Source: Pseudomonadota bacterium (GTDB lineage: Bacteria; Pseudomonadota; Alphaproteobacteria; Sphingomonadales; Sphingomonadaceae). From it: a DNA stretch of 7,134 bases. Within the stretch, counting starts at the first letter, position 1; each line of letters begins with the position of its first letter. Position numbers and translations under genes: made by a program. The notes under the pieces are model-generated. The model had not been told where the DNA came from, did not search any database, and worked only from the letters and a program-made list of their open reading frames with translations. Positions 4,273 to 7,134 of this stretch are shown here, one piece after another. The stretch spans positions 1 to 7,134 of the forward strand of contig JAFABD010000213.1 of NCBI GenBank assembly GCA_023426225.1. The letters are read 5' to 3'.

Positions 4273-7134
4273 TCAGTAACGATAGCTCAGCCGCATCATA
4301 TAGGTCCGGCCCGGCTCCAGATAATCCTTCTGATAGCTGGGGTTATCGCCCTTGGTCGTATAGTATTTCCAGTCGTCGAGCAGGTTGCCGATGTCGAAAT
4401 CGACCGCCAGGTTCGCGTTGATGTTGTACCGCGTATGCAGGTCGACGCTGCGGTTGTACTGCACCCACTTGTCGACGGCGTTGTCGCGCAGGTCCTCGAT
4501 ATACTTGCCGCGGTAATTGTACGACAGCTTCATCTCGAAGCCATATTTCTGATAGGTGATCGCCGCGTTGTACAAAACGTGCGGCGTGTTGACGAACCGC
4601 ATCTTCTGCCCGTTGCGATAATCGAGCCCGCTCTCGGCGCTGCTGTGCTGCAACGTCAGATTGCCTTCGAAGCCGAAGCCGTCGAACGGCGCCGCCAGCC
4701 CGGTGAACTGCTTGATGAGCCCCAGCTCGACGCCATAGATCTCGGCCGTCTTGCCGTTCTTCGGCTCGGTGATCTCGATCGTCCCCTGCCGCGTCGACGC
4801 ATTCACCTGGTTGCCGTTGGTAAAGATGAAATGGTCGATGTGCTTGAAATAGGCTGCGGCCGAAACCACGCTCGTCGCGTCGGGATAATATTCGACCGAC
4901 AGGTCGGCATTGTACGACTTGGCGGGCTTCAGGTCGGGATTGCCGCGGCTGATCGACACGATCTCCTTGGTGACGGGATCGCGGCCGATCGACTGGCTCG
5001 CCGCCACGCTGCCATATTCGGGCGGCGAATATCCGGTCCACAGCACGCCGCGCACCACCGCCTTGTCGGCCGGCTGCCAGATCGCGGTGACGCTCGGCAA
5101 CACCACCGTCGTGCTGCGGTCGGTGGTGGCAAAGCCCCGGGTCGCGCCGTCGTCGGACCAGAATTCGTTGTGCGTGCGGCGATGCTCGACGCGCGCGCCC
5201 GCGATCACGCGCAACGGATCGGTGCCGAACTGCGCAAGCAGATAGCCGGCATAGACATTCTCGCGGTTGCGCTTGTCGTCGCGCAGCAGCTCGTCGGGCG
5301 ACGGCGTCGATCCGCTCGCCTTCTGTGCGGCGTCGATCGCGGCGATCACCGCGGCGCGGCGGAAGATGTCGCCATAATAATATTCGCCGTTGAGCATGCT
5401 GGTGACCTGCTTCTCCACCAGCCCCGAATCCTTCAGGTTCTTGCCCGCCAGCGGCGTGCCGGTCAGGTCGCCGCTCCAGATCGGCGTCGAATCGTATCGG
5501 CGCGACGACCGCATCCATTTGACGCCCGCGCTCACATGGTCGATCCACCCGCCGACGTCATAGCGCGCGTCGAGCTTCAGCGCGACGCGCGCGTCGGTCT
5601 GTTTCCAGCGGTCATGGCTCGCCCCGTCAAAGGGGAGCAGCGACGAATCGCGTTCGACGTTGGCGGCAAAGGCGGGCAGGCTGGCATGCGGGAAGCGCGG
5701 GTCGTTCGACACCCAGTCGATCCCCGTCGCGTTCAGCGGATAGGCGCAGGCATCGCAATTATAGCTGATCGAATAGTTGTCCGGCGCCTGGCGCAGCCCG
5801 CCGCTATAGCTGGCGCTATAGCTCAGGTGGAGCGCGTCGAGGTCGCTCTTGCCGCCCAGTTCGATCGTGCCCAGCGTCTGGTTGACGTCGATCGTCGAGA
5901 AATTGCGCGCGAACTGGAACGCCTGCGGGTTCCACACGCCCGACCGGCCGTTCAGCGACCAGTATTGCTTCGAATTGCGGTCGGCGTCGGTGATCGCGCC
6001 GTCGCCGTCGACATCGACGATCTGGCGCGTGGCATAGCTATAGATGCGCCCCTTGGGCCCGACGCCGATCACCGCCTGGTCGGGCTGGATCAGGCTGGTG
6101 TCCTCGGGGTTCACCTGCGTCAGCCGCCGGGTCTTGCGGTTGCGGTAATCGGTGGTGTCGTTGGTGCCGCGCAGTTGCTGGCGCGCGAACTGGCCGCGCA
6201 GATAGAGCTGCGTCGCGTCGCCGTGCCAGTCGATCGAGAAATTGCCGCCATAGCGCGTCTGCTTCACCCGGCGGTAATCGAGGTCGATGCCGGGCAGGTG
6301 CATGTTGCGCTCCGAAATCGGCTCGATCGAATCCTTGCGCCAGATGTGCGGCTCCCACTCGCCGTCATTCTCGGTTTCCTGGCCGTTGCCGTGGCTGACG
6401 CCGTAATAGCCCGAAACGAACACGCCGACGCGCTCGCCGATGCGCGTGCCGAAATCGAGCTGGCCCAGATAATTGGCGCTGTCCTCGCCCGCCGAATGTG
6501 CGCGGCCGTTCAGCCCGGCGCTGGCATAGGCGCGCAGCACCATCGGCTCGCGGAAATCGAACGCGGTCGGCGTGCGGAAATCGATCGTGCCGCCGATCGC
6601 GTCGCCGTCCTGGTCGGGGGTCAACGTCTTGGTGACGCGGATCGACGCCAGCCCGTTGGGCGGCAGCACGTTGAGCGACACGTCGCGGCTCGCCGGGTCG
6701 GTCTGCGCGACGCGCACGCCGTTGACCAGCACCGCGTTGTACGTGCCCGACAGGCCGCGCACGGTGACATATTCGCCCTCACCCGTGTCCTGGTTGACGA
6801 TCACGCTCACGCCGGGCAGCCGCGCGATCGCGTCGGCGACATTGGCGTCGGGCAGCTTGCCCAGGTCGTCGGCCGACACCACGTCGACGACGCTGTCGGC
6901 CTCGCGCTTCTCGCGGATCGCGGCGAGTACGCCCAGCCGCTGGCCGGTGACGAGGATCTCGCTGTCGGTCTCGTCGTGCGCCGCGGGGCCGCGCTGGCCC
7001 TGCGCCTCGGTCTCGGCGGGGGCGGGCGCGCGCGTCGCGGGCGAAGGCTGCGCCTGTCCCTGCGCCAGCGCCGGTGCCGCGCTGCCGGCAAGGAGCAGTG
7101 CGACCGCCCCCGCCTTCAGCGTGCGGTGGTGCTC
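4273..7134 (-). CDS. TonB-dependent outer-membrane receptor (Xanthomonas/Caulobacter-type family), start just outside the window
   Basis: The frame is open from the right edge to the TAA-equivalent stop at 4273: 953 residues, numbered here from the first codon in the window. Residues 4-24 look like a signal peptide (Arg4 and Lys7, hydrophobic core VALLLAGSAAPALA, likely cut before Gln25). No ATG, GTG or TTG lies upstream in frame within the window, so only the first residue(s) are missing. A linker rich in Ala, Pro, Gln and Glu follows, then a TonB-box-like EILVTG (59-64). The plug starts with SADDLGKLPDANVADAIARL and includes VTVRGLSGTYNAVLVNG. A barrel of about 740 residues ends in MMRLSYRY with a terminal aromatic residue, as needed for outer-membrane assembly. 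The 'LPDANVADAIARLPGV' plug type is typical of the large receptors abundant in Caulobacter, Xanthomonas and sphingomonads, many of which import carbohydrates or other nutrients. The barrel holds an EF-hand-like loop (374-385) and only two cysteines (460 and 463). The substrate is unknown. The downstream GntR gene suggests substrate-responsive control. Confidence 0.95.
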   Translation of the reverse strand, partial: EHHRTLKAGAVALLLAGSAAPALAQGQAQPSPATRAPAPAETEAQGQRGPAAHDETDSEILVTGQRLGVLAAIREKREADSVVDVVSADDLGKLPDANVADAIARLPGVSVIVNQDTGEGEYVTVRGLSGTYNAVLVNGVRVAQTDPASRDVSLNVLPPNGLASIRVTKTLTPDQDGDAIGGTIDFRTPTAFDFREPMVLRAYASAGLNGRAHSAGEDSANYLGQLDFGTRIGERVGVFVSGYYGVSHGNGQETENDGEWEPHIWRKDSIEPISERNMHLPGIDLDYRRVKQTRYGGNFSIDWHGDATQLYLRGQFARQQLRGTNDTTDYRNRKTRRLTQVNPEDTSLIQPDQAVIGVGPKGRIYSYATRQIVDVDGDGAITDADRNSKQYWSLNGRSGVWNPQAFQFARNFSTIDVNQTLGTIELGGKSDLDALHLSYSASYSGGLRQAPDNYSISYNCDACAYPLNATGIDWVSNDPRFPHASLPAFAANVERDSSLLPFDGASHDRWKQTDARVALKLDARYDVGGWIDHVSAGVKWMRSSRRYDSTPIWSGDLTGTPLAGKNLKDSGLVEKQVTSMLNGEYYYGDIFRRAAVIAAIDAAQKASGSTPSPDELLRDDKRNRENVYAGYLLAQFGTDPLRVIAGARVEHRRTHNEFWSDDGATRGFATTDRSTTVVLPSVTAIWQPADKAVVRGVLWTGYSPPEYGSVAASQSIGRDPVTKEIVSISRGNPDLKPAKSYNADLSVEYYPDATSVVSAAAYFKHIDHFIFTNGNQVNASTRQGTIEITEPKNGKTAEIYGVELGLIKQFTGLAAPFDGFGFEGNLTLQHSSAESGLDYRNGQKMRFVNTPHVLYNAAITYQKYGFEMKLSYNYRGKYIEDLRDNAVDKWVQYNRSVDLHTRYNINANLAVDFDIGNLLDDWKYYTTKGDNPSYQKDYLEPGRTYMMRLSYRY

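Noticed and set aside
3299..4279. A 326-residue plus-strand frame running from the heptamer repeat across the regulator
   Set aside because: Its N-terminus is repeat-encoded (RQPSAVS-like) and the remainder is antisense to the clear GntR/UTRA protein.
4343..5548. A 401-residue minus-strand frame inside the receptor gene
   Set aside because: It is an out-of-frame Arg-rich shadow of the receptor, whose own frame carries signal peptide, TonB box, plug and terminal barrel strand.
6807..6882. GTG at 6882 as the start of the receptor
   Set aside because: The same frame continues to the right edge with a TonB-box-like motif and a signal peptide, both of which the receptor needs. The GTG is an internal valine codon.

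Overview
The window is high-GC DNA, rich in GCG, CGC and GAC codons. It most likely comes from an alphaproteobacterium of the sphingomonad type. The reasons are a TonB-dependent receptor of the Xanthomonas/Caulobacter-type family, a single-chain class I fumarate hydratase of about 507 residues, and a sensor kinase with an N-terminal sodium:solute-symporter domain. This placement is inferred from protein flavour and composition, not from a marker gene.

Layout from left to right: (1) 1-1508, minus strand, is the N-terminal membrane half of a sodium:solute-symporter-type sensor histidine kinase (CbrA-like) whose C-terminal part lies beyond the left edge. (2) 1509-1709 is a divergent intergenic region with ribosome binding sites for both neighbours. 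(3) 1710-3233, plus strand, is an intact class I (4Fe-4S) fumarate hydratase, followed by a 14-bp palindrome and a strong intrinsic terminator. (4) 3315-3377 is a pure 7-bp tandem repeat of nine units lying between convergent genes. (5) 3389-4141, minus strand, is a GntR/HutC-family repressor with a UTRA effector domain. (6) 4273-7134, minus strand, is a TonB-dependent outer-membrane receptor, complete except for the first residue(s) of its signal peptide, which lie just past the right edge.

The receptor and the GntR regulator are co-directional with a 131-bp gap. They plausibly form a small uptake-and-regulation unit in which the regulator senses the imported substrate or a derivative. The substrate cannot be read from the sequence. 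The fumarase and the sensor kinase are divergently transcribed and may share a control region, but nothing visible ties them functionally. Overall this looks like ordinary chromosomal sequence. I see no mobile element, CRISPR array, RNA gene or clearly novel system. The points most worth checking are the receptor-regulator pairing, an EF-hand-like acidic loop inside the receptor, and the symmetric heptamer repeat.
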